Source: Pseudomonas sp. Z8(2022) (lineage in GTDB: Bacteria; Pseudomonadota; Gammaproteobacteria; Pseudomonadales; Pseudomonadaceae). From it: a stretch of DNA of 64,000 bases. Made by a program: the position numbers and the translations under genes. Shown in pieces: positions 8,173 through 16,654 of this stretch. The DNA lies in assembly GCF_025837155.1 (NCBI RefSeq), contig NZ_CP107549.1:3100001-3164000 (forward strand), given 5' to 3'. The notes below the pieces were generated by a model. The model saw only the letters and a list, made by a program, of their open reading frames with translations. It made no database searches and was not told the DNA's origin. The stretch's first letter is position 1. The number at the start of each line of letters is the position of its first letter.

Positions 8173-9234
8173 ATGACCATTCGCTCCCTGCTTATCGCCC
8201 TGCTCTGCGTCTGCCTGCTCGGCACCCCGTCTGCCCTGGCCGCGCCGAAATCCTTCAAGCTTTGCTGGTCGATCTTCGCCGGCTGGATGCCCTGGGGCTA
8301 CGCCGCCGAACAAGGCATCGTGAAGAAGTGGGCGGACAAGTACGGTATCGACATTCAGGTGCAGGAAGTGCCGGATTACGTCGCTTCCATCGAGCGCTAC
8401 ACCGCCGGCCAGTTCGACGCCTGCACCATGACCAACATGGACGCGTTGACCATTCCCGCTGCCGCCGGCAAAGACAGCACTGCGCTGATCATCGGCGACT
8501 TCTCCAACGGAGCCGACGGTGTGCTTCTGCGCGGCAGCGGCAGGAAGATCCAGGATCTGAAGGGCAAGACCGTGCTGCTGGTGGAAAACTCGGTGTCCCA
8601 TTACCTGCTCAGCCGGGCGCTGGAACGGGAGCTGCTGAAAGAAGACGACGTGACCATCCAGCACATCTCCGATACCGAAATCGCCGAGGCCTTCCTCGCC
8701 GGCAAGGGCGATGCGGTGATTACCTGGAACCCGATTCTCTCGGAAATTCGCCGCACAGCCGATGTCAGCCAGGTGTTCAGCTCCAACCTGATTCCCGCCG
8801 AGATCCTCGACCTGACCGTAGTCGACAGCCAGACCCTGGCCAAGCATCCGGAGTTCGGCCGCGCGCTGACCGGTGCCTGGTTCGAGACCCAGCGCCTGCT
8901 GGGCCTGCCTACCGCTGCCGGGCGTGAGGCCAGGGCGAAGATGGCCGCCGCTGCCGAAACCACTCCGGAAGACTTCGAGGCGCAACTCAGTACCCTGCGC
9001 TCGTTCTACTCGCCGCGCTCGGCGCTCAACTTCACCCGCACCGGCAAGCTGCCGGACCTGATGCGACGCGTCGCCCGCTTCGCCGACACGCACGGCCTGC
9101 TGGGCAAAAGCGGCATGGGCCTGACCAATCTGGGTATCTCCTTCACCGGTGAACAAGCCGTCGGCAGCCCGCAGCGCATCCTCCTGCGTTTCAATCACGA
9201 CTATATGAGGCTGGCCGCCGACGGCGCACTCTGA
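8173..9234 (+). CDS. Urea-carboxylase-associated ABC transporter substrate-binding protein
   Basis: This 353-residue exported protein (signal peptide ending ALAAPK) belongs to the NMT1/TauA-like binding proteins linked to urea carboxylase operons. Recognisable pieces are KLCWSIFAGWMPWGYAAEQG near the mature start, QEVPDYVASIERYTAGQFDA, and the C-terminus RFNHDYMRLAADGAL. It would bind urea or a related amide in the periplasm. The expected permease, ATPase and carboxylase genes are missing. Sixteen bases after the stop the sequence becomes the end of urea carboxylase. The gene looks intact but is probably functionally stranded. Confidence 0.78.
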   Translation: MTIRSLLIALLCVCLLGTPSALAAPKSFKLCWSIFAGWMPWGYAAEQGIVKKWADKYGIDIQVQEVPDYVASIERYTAGQFDACTMTNMDALTIPAAAGKDSTALIIGDFSNGADGVLLRGSGRKIQDLKGKTVLLVENSVSHYLLSRALERELLKEDDVTIQHISDTEIAEAFLAGKGDAVITWNPILSEIRRTADVSQVFSSNLIPAEILDLTVVDSQTLAKHPEFGRALTGAWFETQRLLGLPTAAGREARAKMAAAAETTPEDFEAQLSTLRSFYSPRSALNFTRTGKLPDLMRRVARFADTHGLLGKSGMGLTNLGISFTGEQAVGSPQRILLRFNHDYMRLAADGAL

Positions 9235-9666
9235 CGCCCCAGCAGGCGCATCGAGGAGAGCGAACTGGCCCTGGCCGACTACCAGCAGTTCCTCGCTGAC
9301 GAAGCCGAGGGCATCGCCGCCTTCCTCGATCAGCAGCGCACCGCGTTCGCCGCCGAGCGCCAGCGCTGGATCGACTCCGGTCAGGCGCATTTCGAAAGTG
9401 ACGAAGGCGTGACCGAGGTCAGCGAGGACGCGCCGCTCCAGGCCGGCCGGCACAGCGTCGATAGCCATATCGCCGGCAACCTCTGGCAGGTGCAGGTCGA
9501 GGAAGGTGCCAGCGTCGAAGCCGGTGACGTACTGGTGATTCTGGAATCCATGAAAATGGAAATCCCGCTGACTGCGCCGGTCGCCGGTACCGTGCGCGAG
9601 GTTCGCGTACAGCCAGGTTCGCCCGTACGTGCCGGGCAGCGCGTGGTGGTGCTGGAGCAAGCATGA
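9235..9666 (+). pseudogene. C-terminal remnant of urea carboxylase with biotinyl domain
   Basis: The frame directly after the binding-protein stop encodes RIEESELALADYQQFLADEA, then a linker, then a complete biotin-attachment domain with the lysine motif ESMKMEI, ending EQA-stop. This matches the last 140 or so residues of the roughly 1200-residue urea carboxylase. No start codon or ribosome site opens the fragment. A GTG at 9409 could initiate a free 85-residue biotinyl domain. The best reading is a deletion that removed the transporter genes, the carboxylase-associated genes and most of the carboxylase. Confidence 0.85.
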
Positions 9667-9670
9667 AAAA

Positions 9671-9711
9671 GTGCCTCCCATGAGGGCCCGCAGGTCCCCT
9701 GTGGGAGGCAC
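9671..9711. terminator. Hairpin after the urea carboxylase remnant
   Basis: GTGCCTCCCA (9671-9680) and TGGGAGGCAC (9702-9711) form a ten-pair stem with a 21-base loop. On the minus strand it is followed by TTTTT, a good intrinsic terminator. On the plus strand only a weak T-rich tail follows. Confidence 0.6.
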
Positions 9712-9846
9712 TCTGTCCTCATACACCCAGGTCGGGACAACCGGCCATCCGGTCTGAGTTGCATCAAACCTCATTACAGCGCGAACTGGCGCTGTCCCCG
9801 CACAAGCGGATAGCATCACGCCATCAGCCCACCCCCGGATTCATCC

Positions 9847-11313
9847 ATGTCCCTGCGCCCCAAATGGCAAACGCAAACGTCGCTGGTGTTAGTGCTTCTG
9901 TTTCTCCTGGGCAGCGGTTTCCTCACCACTTCACTGCTGAGTTATTACGCCTCACGCGATTCGATTCGCAACAGCATCATCAACACCGAGCTGCCGCTGA
10001 CCTCCGATACCGTCTACTCGGAAATCCAGAAAGACCTGGTACGCCCGACCCTCATCTCCTCGATGATGGCCCGCGATACCTTCCTGCGTGACTGGGTGCT
10101 GGCCGGCGAGCAGGACACCGGGCAGGTGACCCGCTACCTGCGCGAGGTGCAGGAGCACTACGGCGCCTTCACCAGCTTCTTCGTCTCCGACAGGAGCAGC
10201 ACCTACTACCAGGCCAAGGGTGTGCTCAAGCAGGTCAGGCCAGACGCGACGCGTGACATCTGGTATTACCGGGTGCGCGACATGGCCGAGCCTTACGAGA
10301 TCAACGTCGACGTCGACCTGGCCAACGCCGATATCCTGACCATCTTCATCAACTACAAGGTGCTCGACTACGACGGCAACTTCATCGGAGCGACCGGCGT
10401 CGGCCTTGCCGTCGATACGGTGGTCAAGCTGATCGACGACTACCAGCAGCGCTATGAACGCAGCGTCTACTTCGTCGACACCACGGGGCGCATCACCCTC
10501 ACCGGCACCCACGGCGGGCCGCAGGGCGCGCGGGTCGGCGACAGGCTGGCCGACATTCCCGGCCTGGACAACCTGATGGAGAAACTGCCAACCCCGCAGA
10601 GTGGCCAGTTCGAATATCAGCAACAGGGCCGCGAACACTTCCTCAACGTGCGCTATATCCCCGAGCTGGAGTGGTACCTGTTCGTCGACAAGCAGGACAA
10701 GGCGCTGGCCGGCATCCGTCAGGGGCTCTACATCAACCTGCTGCTCTGCCTGCTGGTCACCCTCATCGTTCTCGTGCTGGTAAGCCTGGTATTTCGTCGC
10801 TATCGACAGCGCATCGCCGCACTGGCCACCATCGACAGCCTTACCGAGCTGCCCAACCGCCGCGGTTTCGACATCCTCGCCGAGCAGGCCATGCAGGAGG
10901 CGCAACGCGACAGCAGCCCGCTGTGCGCTGTCATGCTGGACCTGGACCACTTCAAGCAGGTCAATGACCGTCATGGCCACCTGACCGGCGACGATGTGCT
11001 GCGCCGCTTCGCCGATCGCTTGCGCGCTAAGCTGCGTCAGTCCGACATTCTCTGCCGCTGGGGTGGCGAAGAATTCATCCTGCTGCTGAAGAACACCGCC
11101 CTTCACACCGCCCACGAGCTCGCCGAAAAGCTGCGGCAGCATTGCGCCGACCAGCGCTACCCGGTGGGCGGTGAGACATTGCAGGTCACCGTCAGCCTGG
11201 GGCTCAGCCAGTACCAGGCCGGCGAAAGCCTGCACACCCTGCTCGGCCGAACCGACCGCGCCCTGTACCGTGCCAAGCAGGCCGGGCGTAACCGCGTCTG
11301 TGAAGAACACTGA
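9847..11313 (+). CDS. Membrane diguanylate cyclase with periplasmic Cache-type sensor
   Basis: The 488-residue protein has a membrane segment near residues 12-32, a periplasmic sensor of Cache type to about 295 (TIFINYKVLDYDGNFIGATG is characteristic), a second membrane segment (about 300-318) and a C-terminal GGDEF domain. The active-site loop is GGEEF (406-410). An inhibitory RxxD site (RQSD, 397-400) lies five residues before it, so it should make cyclic di-GMP with product inhibition. No EAL domain is present. The ligand is unknown. The stop overlaps the start of the CWC gene by one base. Confidence 0.9.
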   Translation: MSLRPKWQTQTSLVLVLLFLLGSGFLTTSLLSYYASRDSIRNSIINTELPLTSDTVYSEIQKDLVRPTLISSMMARDTFLRDWVLAGEQDTGQVTRYLREVQEHYGAFTSFFVSDRSSTYYQAKGVLKQVRPDATRDIWYYRVRDMAEPYEINVDVDLANADILTIFINYKVLDYDGNFIGATGVGLAVDTVVKLIDDYQQRYERSVYFVDTTGRITLTGTHGGPQGARVGDRLADIPGLDNLMEKLPTPQSGQFEYQQQGREHFLNVRYIPELEWYLFVDKQDKALAGIRQGLYINLLLCLLVTLIVLVLVSLVFRRYRQRIAALATIDSLTELPNRRGFDILAEQAMQEAQRDSSPLCAVMLDLDHFKQVNDRHGHLTGDDVLRRFADRLRAKLRQSDILCRWGGEEFILLLKNTALHTAHELAEKLRQHCADQRYPVGGETLQVTVSLGLSQYQAGESLHTLLGRTDRALYRAKQAGRNRVCEEH

Positions 11314-11519
11314 TGGACACCGACCGCTGCCCGCTATGCGGCAAGGCCAACCAGTGCAGCATCGCAGCCGGACGCAGCGATGAACCCTGCTGGTGCTTCG
11401 GCGCGCAGATCGACCCCGCCGCGTTGCAGCGCCTGACGCCCGAGCAGCGTAACCAGGCCTGCCTGTGCCCGGCCTGCGCCGTTGCCGTACAAACTGCCGA
11501 ACGCCGCGGGCCCGACTGA
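11313..11519 (+). CDS. Small cysteine-rich CWC-family protein
   Basis: A 68-residue protein with eight cysteines, including CPLCGKANQC, the signature CWC and a final CPAC, probably forming a small metal-binding knuckle. The family is common in Proteobacteria and has no established function. Its start overlaps the diguanylate cyclase stop and its end lies three bases before rsuA, so the three genes look translationally linked. Confidence 0.8.
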   Translation: MDTDRCPLCGKANQCSIAAGRSDEPCWCFGAQIDPAALQRLTPEQRNQACLCPACAVAVQTAERRGPD

Positions 11520-11522
11520 GTC

Positions 11523-12215
11523 ATGCGCCTGGATCGCTTTCTCAGTAACTTCCCGCGCTTCAGCCGTCAGGACAGCCGCCTGCTGATCAGCGCCGGCCGT
11601 CTGCGTGTGGATGGAGAGGTCATCGTTGATCCACGCTTCGACATCCGCGACTTCCAGCGCGTGGAGCTGGACGACGAACTGCTGCAGGCCGGGCACAGCG
11701 CGCGCTACTGGATGCTGCACAAGCCGGTCGGTGTGGTCAGCGCCACCGAACACGATGAACACCGCACCGTGCTCGACCTGCTGGATGAGCCGGACAAGCA
11801 CGACCTGCACCTGGCCGGACGCCTCGACCTGAACACCAGCGGCCTGCTGCTGATCACCAACGACGGGCGCTGGTCGCGGCGCATCACCCAGCCGCAGCAG
11901 CGCAAACCCAAGGTCTACCACGTCACCACCGAGCAGCCGATCACCGGGGAATACGCCGAGGTCTTCGCCCGTGGCCTGTACTTCGCCTACGAGAATCTCA
12001 CCACCCTGCCCGCCCATCTCGAACTGCTCAGCAGCCACGAAGCGCGCCTGACCCTGTTCGAGGGCCGTTACCATCAGGTCAAGCGCATGTTCGGCCACTT
12101 CCGCAATCGTGTGATCGCCTTGCACCGCGAAAGCATGGGCGAAATCGTCCTCGACCCGCGGCTCGCCCCTGGCCAGTACCGCGCCTTGACCGCAGCGGAA
12201 GTTGCCAGCGTCTGA
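11523..12215 (+). CDS. rsuA: 16S rRNA pseudouridine(516) synthase
   Basis: RsuA isomerises uridine 516 of 16S rRNA. The 230-residue product has an N-terminal S4 RNA-binding domain (MRLDRFLSNFPRFSRQDSRL) and a catalytic domain with GRLDLNTSGLLLITNDG. The catalytic aspartate there is Asp102. The downstream motif FEGRYHQVKRMFGHFRN is also typical. RsuA is favoured over RluB/E/F because of length and the opening sequence. Assignment to position 516 is by family only. Confidence 0.88.
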   Translation: MRLDRFLSNFPRFSRQDSRLLISAGRLRVDGEVIVDPRFDIRDFQRVELDDELLQAGHSARYWMLHKPVGVVSATEHDEHRTVLDLLDEPDKHDLHLAGRLDLNTSGLLLITNDGRWSRRITQPQQRKPKVYHVTTEQPITGEYAEVFARGLYFAYENLTTLPAHLELLSSHEARLTLFEGRYHQVKRMFGHFRNRVIALHRESMGEIVLDPRLAPGQYRALTAAEVASV

Positions 12216-12601
12216 ACGCCCGAGTACAACGCCAGAACCCGACCAACGGTCGGCCCAAACCGCGATAAAGATGTGACTCGCGCTTGCGTGGCTGCAAGGC
12301 AGCTGCTTGAATCGAACCATAAGCCGCGAAATGACCGAATGGTCACTACGAGGTAACTAAGCCTTCTTCAGTTGCTGGCGCCCTGCGCCGACTGGATTCC
12401 TGCCTGGTAACACCGTCCTCTCCAATGCCCTGAAAAGCCCTGGAGCGCTCGTCTGTTTCGATCCTGACTGTTTGAAATTCAATACGTATAAAAACCTCCA
12501 GTCTGACATCAAGCTGTCACGCTCAGGCGCTTTTCTGACTGCTCAAACCAACGCGAACGGCCACCCGCTCGCCTTGCTCATTTGCGCCAGGAGGAAACGA
12601 C
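12216..12601. other. Intergenic region upstream of phaG with TetR-like palindrome
   Basis: A 386-base non-coding stretch. It contains TGACCGAATGGTCA (12332-12345), a perfect 5-4-5 inverted repeat of the shape bound by many TetR repressors. There is also an AT-rich patch near 12480-12500 that could be promoter DNA. No gene or RNA was recognised. Confidence 0.4.
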
Positions 12602-13489
12602 ATGAGGCCAGAAACCGCAGTCGTCGAGATCAACAGGAAGCACAAGGTCCATACGGAGTTCTACGGCAACCCGGCAGCAAGCAAGACCATCATCCTGGTC
12701 AATGGCTCCCTGGCGACCACCACCTCGTTCGCGCAAACGGTCAAGTACCTGCAACCGCAGTTCAACGTCGTGGCCTTCGACCAGCCCTATGCCGGCCAGT
12801 CGAAGTCGCACAACAGCGACTTCACCCCCATCAGCAAGGAAGACGAAGCGGCCATTCTGCTCAAGCTGATCGACCACTACGGCGCCAACTACCTGATGTC
12901 CTTCTCCTGGGGCGGCGTCGCCTCCATGCTCGCCCTGGCCCAGCGCCCGGCGACGCTGGAAAAGGCGGCGATCTGCTCCTTCTCGCCGATCCTCAACGTG
13001 CCGATGCTAGACTATCTGCACAAGGGCCTGCGCTTCCTGGGCGCGGTGGATCGCGACAACATTGCCCTGCTGGTCAACAGCACCATCGGCAAACACCTGC
13101 CATCGCTGTTCAAGCGCTTCAACCACAAGCACATCAGCACCCTGGACGAGCACGAGTACCGGCAGATGTACGCGCACATCAAGCAGGTACTGAACATGGA
13201 GGCGCACTGCCGCATGGAGTGCCTGCAGGCCATCGACATCCAGCTGCTGTTCGTCAACGGCGAGCGCGACGAATACACCTCGGTGGAAGACGCCTGCCTG
13301 TTCGCCCAGCACATCGACAGCGCCCAGTTCGCCGTGATCGACGATGCCGGGCACTTCCTCGACATGGAACACAAGGCCGCCTGGCTGCAGACCCAGAGCG
13401 TGCTGCTGGACTTCTTCAACGCGCCTAGCAAACGCCTGCAACTGCCGGTCAAAGGCGACCTGCGCGAGCTACAGGCGATGGCGGTATGA
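12602..13489 (+). CDS. phaG: PhaG, 3-hydroxyacyl-ACP to PHA-precursor enzyme (RhlA/PhaG family)
   Basis: PhaG diverts 3-hydroxyacyl-ACP from fatty acid synthesis to medium-chain PHA precursors. It was described as a transacylase and later as a thioesterase. The 295-residue alpha/beta hydrolase shows the triad Ser102 (FSWGG), Asp223 (GERDEY) and His251 (DAGHFLD). It also shows the family HX4D motif HISTLD (177-182). The opening MRPETAVVEI and SLATTTSFAQTVKYLQPQFN resemble P. putida PhaG more than RhlA, and no rhlB follows. AGGAGGAAACG precedes the start. It is monocistronic, with its own terminator. Confidence 0.88.
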   Translation: MRPETAVVEINRKHKVHTEFYGNPAASKTIILVNGSLATTTSFAQTVKYLQPQFNVVAFDQPYAGQSKSHNSDFTPISKEDEAAILLKLIDHYGANYLMSFSWGGVASMLALAQRPATLEKAAICSFSPILNVPMLDYLHKGLRFLGAVDRDNIALLVNSTIGKHLPSLFKRFNHKHISTLDEHEYRQMYAHIKQVLNMEAHCRMECLQAIDIQLLFVNGERDEYTSVEDACLFAQHIDSAQFAVIDDAGHFLDMEHKAAWLQTQSVLLDFFNAPSKRLQLPVKGDLRELQAMAV

Positions 13490-13500
13490 GCCTGCCCAAA

Positions 13501-13544
13501 GGCGAACCGGCTGAACGACCAGCTCCGGTTCGCCCTTCATTTTC
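13501..13544 (+). terminator. Intrinsic terminator of phaG
   Basis: GGCGAACCGG (13501-13510) pairs with CCGGTTCGCC (13525-13534), followed by the T-rich CTTCATTTT. Confidence 0.75.
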
Positions 13545-13564
13545 GCCGCAGCTTCCGGTATAAA
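13536..13564 (+). promoter_or_regulatory. Possible promoter of tRNA-Gly
   Basis: TTCATT and TATAAA are separated by 17 bases just before the tRNA. The -10 is good and the -35 weak. Transcription would begin within a few bases of the mature 5' end, and the -35 overlaps the phaG terminator tail. Confidence 0.35.
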
Positions 13565-13574
13565 GGCACCCGCT

Positions 13575-13648
13575 GCGGGTGTCGTATAATGGTAATACCC
13601 TAGCTTCCCAAGCTAGAGCCGTGGGTTCGATTCCCATCACCCGCTCCA
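13575..13648 (+). tRNA. tRNA-Gly (anticodon CCC)
   Basis: A full cloverleaf can be drawn: acceptor GCGGGTG/CACCCGC, anticodon stem CTAGC/GCTAG around the loop TTCCCAA, T-loop TTCGATT, and an encoded CCA. The anticodon CCC reads GGG glycine codons. Confidence 0.95.
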
Positions 13649-13663
13649 GACAGCCAAGCAAAA

Positions 13664-13690
13664 GCCCCGTCATCACTGACGGGGCTTTTT
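13664..13690 (+). terminator. Intrinsic terminator after tRNA-Gly
   Basis: GCCCCGTCA (13664-13672) and TGACGGGGC (13677-13685) form a nine-pair stem followed by TTTTT. Confidence 0.92.
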
Positions 13691-13814
13691 CGTTTCTGCT
13701 GGGTGAACCTCTGCACATCTCCGGATTGAGGTGGCGTACTGAAGTTGTGACATCACGCTGAGGTGCGTACTCTGCGGCGCGGCCAGGGTGGCCTCAGTTG
13801 GAAAAGGATGTCTC

Positions 13815-14120
13815 ATGCTCAAACCTATCTATCGAATCTTCGCGCTGTCCGTTCTCGTGAGCGCGGTCGCCGGTTGCGGCACGCTGTTCGGGCGAAATGG
13901 CAGTTACTACGGTCCCGATTACTACTCTGGCACTGCATACGACTTCGGCGTTCTGTTCGGGTCTGACGAAGTCAATCGCGGGTACTTTCCGGCCACGGCC
14001 TGGTGCTGGCTATCAGTCGTTTGCCCGGTACTGACGGTTTTCTCACTGCCTGTGGACGCCGCTGTCGATACCGTCATGCTCCCGCATGACATCCATCAGG
14101 CGAACAAACCAATCCAGTAA
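13815..14120 (+). CDS. YceK/YidQ-type lipoprotein
   Basis: A 101-residue lipoprotein: the signal ends VSAVAGC, and the mature part contains the pattern PATAWCWLSVVCPVLTVFSLPVDAAVDTVMLPHD. This matches the YceK/YidQ (DUF1375) group, whose end usually reads DLP.SF..DTLLLP. Function is unknown. The start ATG was chosen because it places the signal peptide correctly. An in-frame upstream start at 13788 would add nine residues before the signal. Confidence 0.75.
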   Translation: MLKPIYRIFALSVLVSAVAGCGTLFGRNGSYYGPDYYSGTAYDFGVLFGSDEVNRGYFPATAWCWLSVVCPVLTVFSLPVDAAVDTVMLPHDIHQANKPIQ

Positions 14121-14319
14121 TCCCAGGTCCGAAGAAGCCCATGCCGTCTTGTGCTGTCAGCACGCAAATCCAGGCAGCTCTTCGCCTTGCATAAAAGGCC
14201 ACCCACGCAAGGCCGACATTCTCAGCGGGCCAAAGCCAGGACCACTCGCCCTTTCCCCGGAACTTCTCCACCTCAACACCGCCAGAAACCTATATGCATC
14301 TTTCTGGAGGCCCATAGCG

Positions 14320-15456
14320 ATGGAACAGTGGAACATCTGGCTTGACCGCAATCTCTGGCTCAACGTGGCAATCGTGGTGGTGGCCACGGCGCTGATTTAC
14401 AGCGTGTTGCGGGCTGTGGTCGGTGCTGTGCATAGGCGGCTGATGGCCTGGTCGAAGGATCAGGACGGCAGTTGGCCGCACTTCGTCGCCGTGGTGATCG
14501 GTCGTACCAGCCGGCTGTTGCTGCTGGCGTTTTCCCTGTTGCTGGCGCTGCGCCTGCCAGAGCTGCCCGGCAGCTGGCAAAGCGCGTTGAGCCATACCTG
14601 GTTCGTTGCCCTCGCCCTGCAGGTCGCGCTATGGGTCGACAGTGGTGTGCGCCTATGGTCGCGCAGCCTGGTGATGGGCAAGAGCGGCGGCGGTCACTAC
14701 AACCCGGTAATGACCACCATCATCAGCATCATGATCCTGATCGTGGTGTGGTCAGTGATGCTGCTGTCGATCCTGGCCAACCTGGGCGTGGATATCACCG
14801 CGCTGGTGGCCAGCCTGGGGGTCGGCGGTATCGCCGTGGCGCTGGCGGTGCAGACGGTGCTCAGCGATGTGTTCGCCTCGCTGTCGATCGGCGTCGACAA
14901 GCCCTTCGAGATCGGCGATTTCGTGGTATTCGGCGAGGTGGCCGGGACCATCGAGCATATCGGCCTGAAGACCACGCGCATTCGCAGCCTCAGCGGCGAG
15001 CAGGTGGTGTGCGCCAACGCCGATCTGCTGCGGCAGATCGTGCACAACTACAAGCGCATGAATACCCGCCGCATCGTCTTCAAGTTCGGCATCAACTACG
15101 ACACGCCAAGCGACAAGGTTCGCCAGGTTGCCGAACGAGTCGGCGACATCATACGTGCCACGCCGAAGACGATTTTCGACCGTGCGCACTTCCTCGGTTT
15201 TGACGAGAGTCAACTGACCTTCGAGGTCGTGTATATCGTGCAGAGCTCGGACTACAACCAGTACATGGACATTCAACAGGAGATCAACCTGCAGTTGCTC
15301 GACGCCCTGCGCGAACTGGATGTGCGCTTCGCCCTGCCCCGCCGCGACCTGCGCCTGGTAGGCGAGAGGATGCCTACCATCAAGGTTGCCGGCCTGCCGT
15401 CGCAGACCGAGCCCGAGCACAATGAGCAGGATCAACGCTTGCCGAAGTTCAGCTAG
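14320..15456 (+). CDS. MscS-family small-conductance mechanosensitive channel
   Basis: A 378-residue inner-membrane protein with about five membrane helices. The pore helix pattern is LVASLGVGGIAVALAVQTVL, followed by DVFASLSIGVDKPFEIGDFV, the standard MscS beta-domain entry. The cytoplasmic cage ends about residue 350. It should release solutes under hypo-osmotic stress. The start at ATG follows CTGGAGG. The open frame extends upstream to 14086 without support. It stands alone between the lipoprotein and the DsbA-like gene. Confidence 0.9.
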   Translation: MEQWNIWLDRNLWLNVAIVVVATALIYSVLRAVVGAVHRRLMAWSKDQDGSWPHFVAVVIGRTSRLLLLAFSLLLALRLPELPGSWQSALSHTWFVALALQVALWVDSGVRLWSRSLVMGKSGGGHYNPVMTTIISIMILIVVWSVMLLSILANLGVDITALVASLGVGGIAVALAVQTVLSDVFASLSIGVDKPFEIGDFVVFGEVAGTIEHIGLKTTRIRSLSGEQVVCANADLLRQIVHNYKRMNTRRIVFKFGINYDTPSDKVRQVAERVGDIIRATPKTIFDRAHFLGFDESQLTFEVVYIVQSSDYNQYMDIQQEINLQLLDALRELDVRFALPRRDLRLVGERMPTIKVAGLPSQTEPEHNEQDQRLPKFS

Positions 15457-15572
15457 CGGCCGGTCCGGCCTTGCGCAGCCGATTCGCTCGGTTTTCGCAA
15501 CAAAGCCGTGACCGTTACGCCGTATATCCGCGCATAACGCAACGATAGAGTGGGCGTAAAGGAGACTCGCCC

Positions 15573-16235
15573 ATGTCTACGACAACTCTCGAACTGCAAT
15601 ACTTCTTCGATCCGCTCTGCGGCTGGTGCTACGCAAGCGCCCCCGCGCTGGCAGGCCTGGCCAAACAGCATGGCGCTGCACTGCGGATGATGCCGACAGG
15701 CCTGTTCATGCAGCCTCGCCCTACGGCGCTGATTGCCGAATATGCCTGGCAGAACGATCAGCTCATCACCACGCTCACCGGCCAACGCTTCAGCGAGGCC
15801 TATCGGCTACAGGTTCTGGAAGCAGCCAATGGCGTATTCGATTCGACGCCGCTTACTCGGGCACTGACCGCACTGGGCGAGCAGAATGCCGTGTTGCAAG
15901 CGCAGGTGTTGCACGTCGCACAGCACACCCGTTACGTCGATGGTGTGGATACCAGCCAGGCGGAGGCAGTCGCGCAGATTGTCGCGGACGCGGCCCACAG
16001 CGCCGGGCGAGACCTGAACCCTGACGAGTTCGCCGCACGTCTGCGCGAGGATGAATTCCTGGCCGAAGCTACCGCGCGCCGCGTTGACCTGGCCCAACAG
16101 GCGATGCGCGCTCTGCCGCCCGGCGGCGTGCCGCAATTGCTGGCCCGGGTCGATGGCGAACCTCATGTCTTCGCCGGGCAGCAGCTGTATGGCGGCCCGC
16201 AACGGCTGCTGGAACGGATCCAGTCATTGCTCTGA
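15573..16235 (+). CDS. DsbA-family thioredoxin-fold protein (cytoplasmic)
   Basis: A 220-residue protein with the redox motif CGWC (Cys16-Cys19) in FFDPLCGWCYASAPAL and a helical insert, as in the DsbA-like/FrnE group. The cis-proline segment GGVPQLLARVDGEPHVFAGQQLYGG is near the C-terminus. There is no signal peptide, so it probably acts in the cytoplasm as a thiol-disulfide or conjugate-handling enzyme. AAAGGAGA is a strong ribosome site. The substrate is unknown. Confidence 0.82.
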   Translation: MSTTTLELQYFFDPLCGWCYASAPALAGLAKQHGAALRMMPTGLFMQPRPTALIAEYAWQNDQLITTLTGQRFSEAYRLQVLEAANGVFDSTPLTRALTALGEQNAVLQAQVLHVAQHTRYVDGVDTSQAEAVAQIVADAAHSAGRDLNPDEFAARLREDEFLAEATARRVDLAQQAMRALPPGGVPQLLARVDGEPHVFAGQQLYGGPQRLLERIQSLL

Positions 16236-16654
16236 CGACTCATGGGCCCCTCCACAGGCTGGCCACCAAAGCAGTCATGCAGCCGAAAACTATCCAACAC
16301 GCTCAACATCCACGCGCTTGCCAGAGGGGCTATTCGCCGTTTTATACGTCCCCCTCTGCATCGCTTGTCGCCTGCCAGGCGATTGCGCTGTCTATTTGAC
16401 AGGTTTTACGTCCTTGACAGGCTGCTCGCCCTTTGCGGCAGGTGACCGTGAATCCGGCATCGCCCACGCCGGACGATGGGCGAGCCTGCGAACGTGGCCA
16501 TAGTGCGCAGACCATCACCGCCTCGTCTTCCGGCAACGCTTGAGAGTCGGCGCCCTGGCTCTCTGCCAAGGGCGCTTTGCCACCATATAAGCCGTTGAAA
16601 AACATGAATTTTCCATCTTCACACAGGGAGCGGTGACAGCTACCCTGCCGCCCC
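16236..16654. other. Intergenic region between DsbA-like gene and endonuclease I
   Basis: A 419-base stretch with no convincing open frame. A small imperfect hairpin, TCGCCCA (16460-16466) with TGGGCGA (16477-16483), is visible. The last 60 bases are AT-richer and presumably hold the endonuclease promoter. Confidence 0.4.

Noticed and set aside
7448-8176. A 242-codon plus-strand frame across the lipoprotein gene
   Set aside because: It opposes the lipoprotein with a good lipobox and ribosome site, and its product is Gly/Asp/His low complexity.
12472-13428. A 318-codon plus-strand frame overlapping phaG
   Set aside because: It is out of frame with the clear PhaG triad, begins in AT-rich leader DNA and is Arg/Gln-rich without domains.
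12602-13489. RhlA (rhamnolipid precursor synthesis)
   Set aside because: Same family and triad, but the N-terminus matches PhaG, and no rhlB/rhlR neighbourhood is present.
13728-13772. Imperfect direct repeat GAGGTGGCGTACT / GAGGTGCGTACT downstream of tRNA-Gly
   Set aside because: Only two short copies with one indel and no associated mobility gene; too weak to call a target-site duplication.
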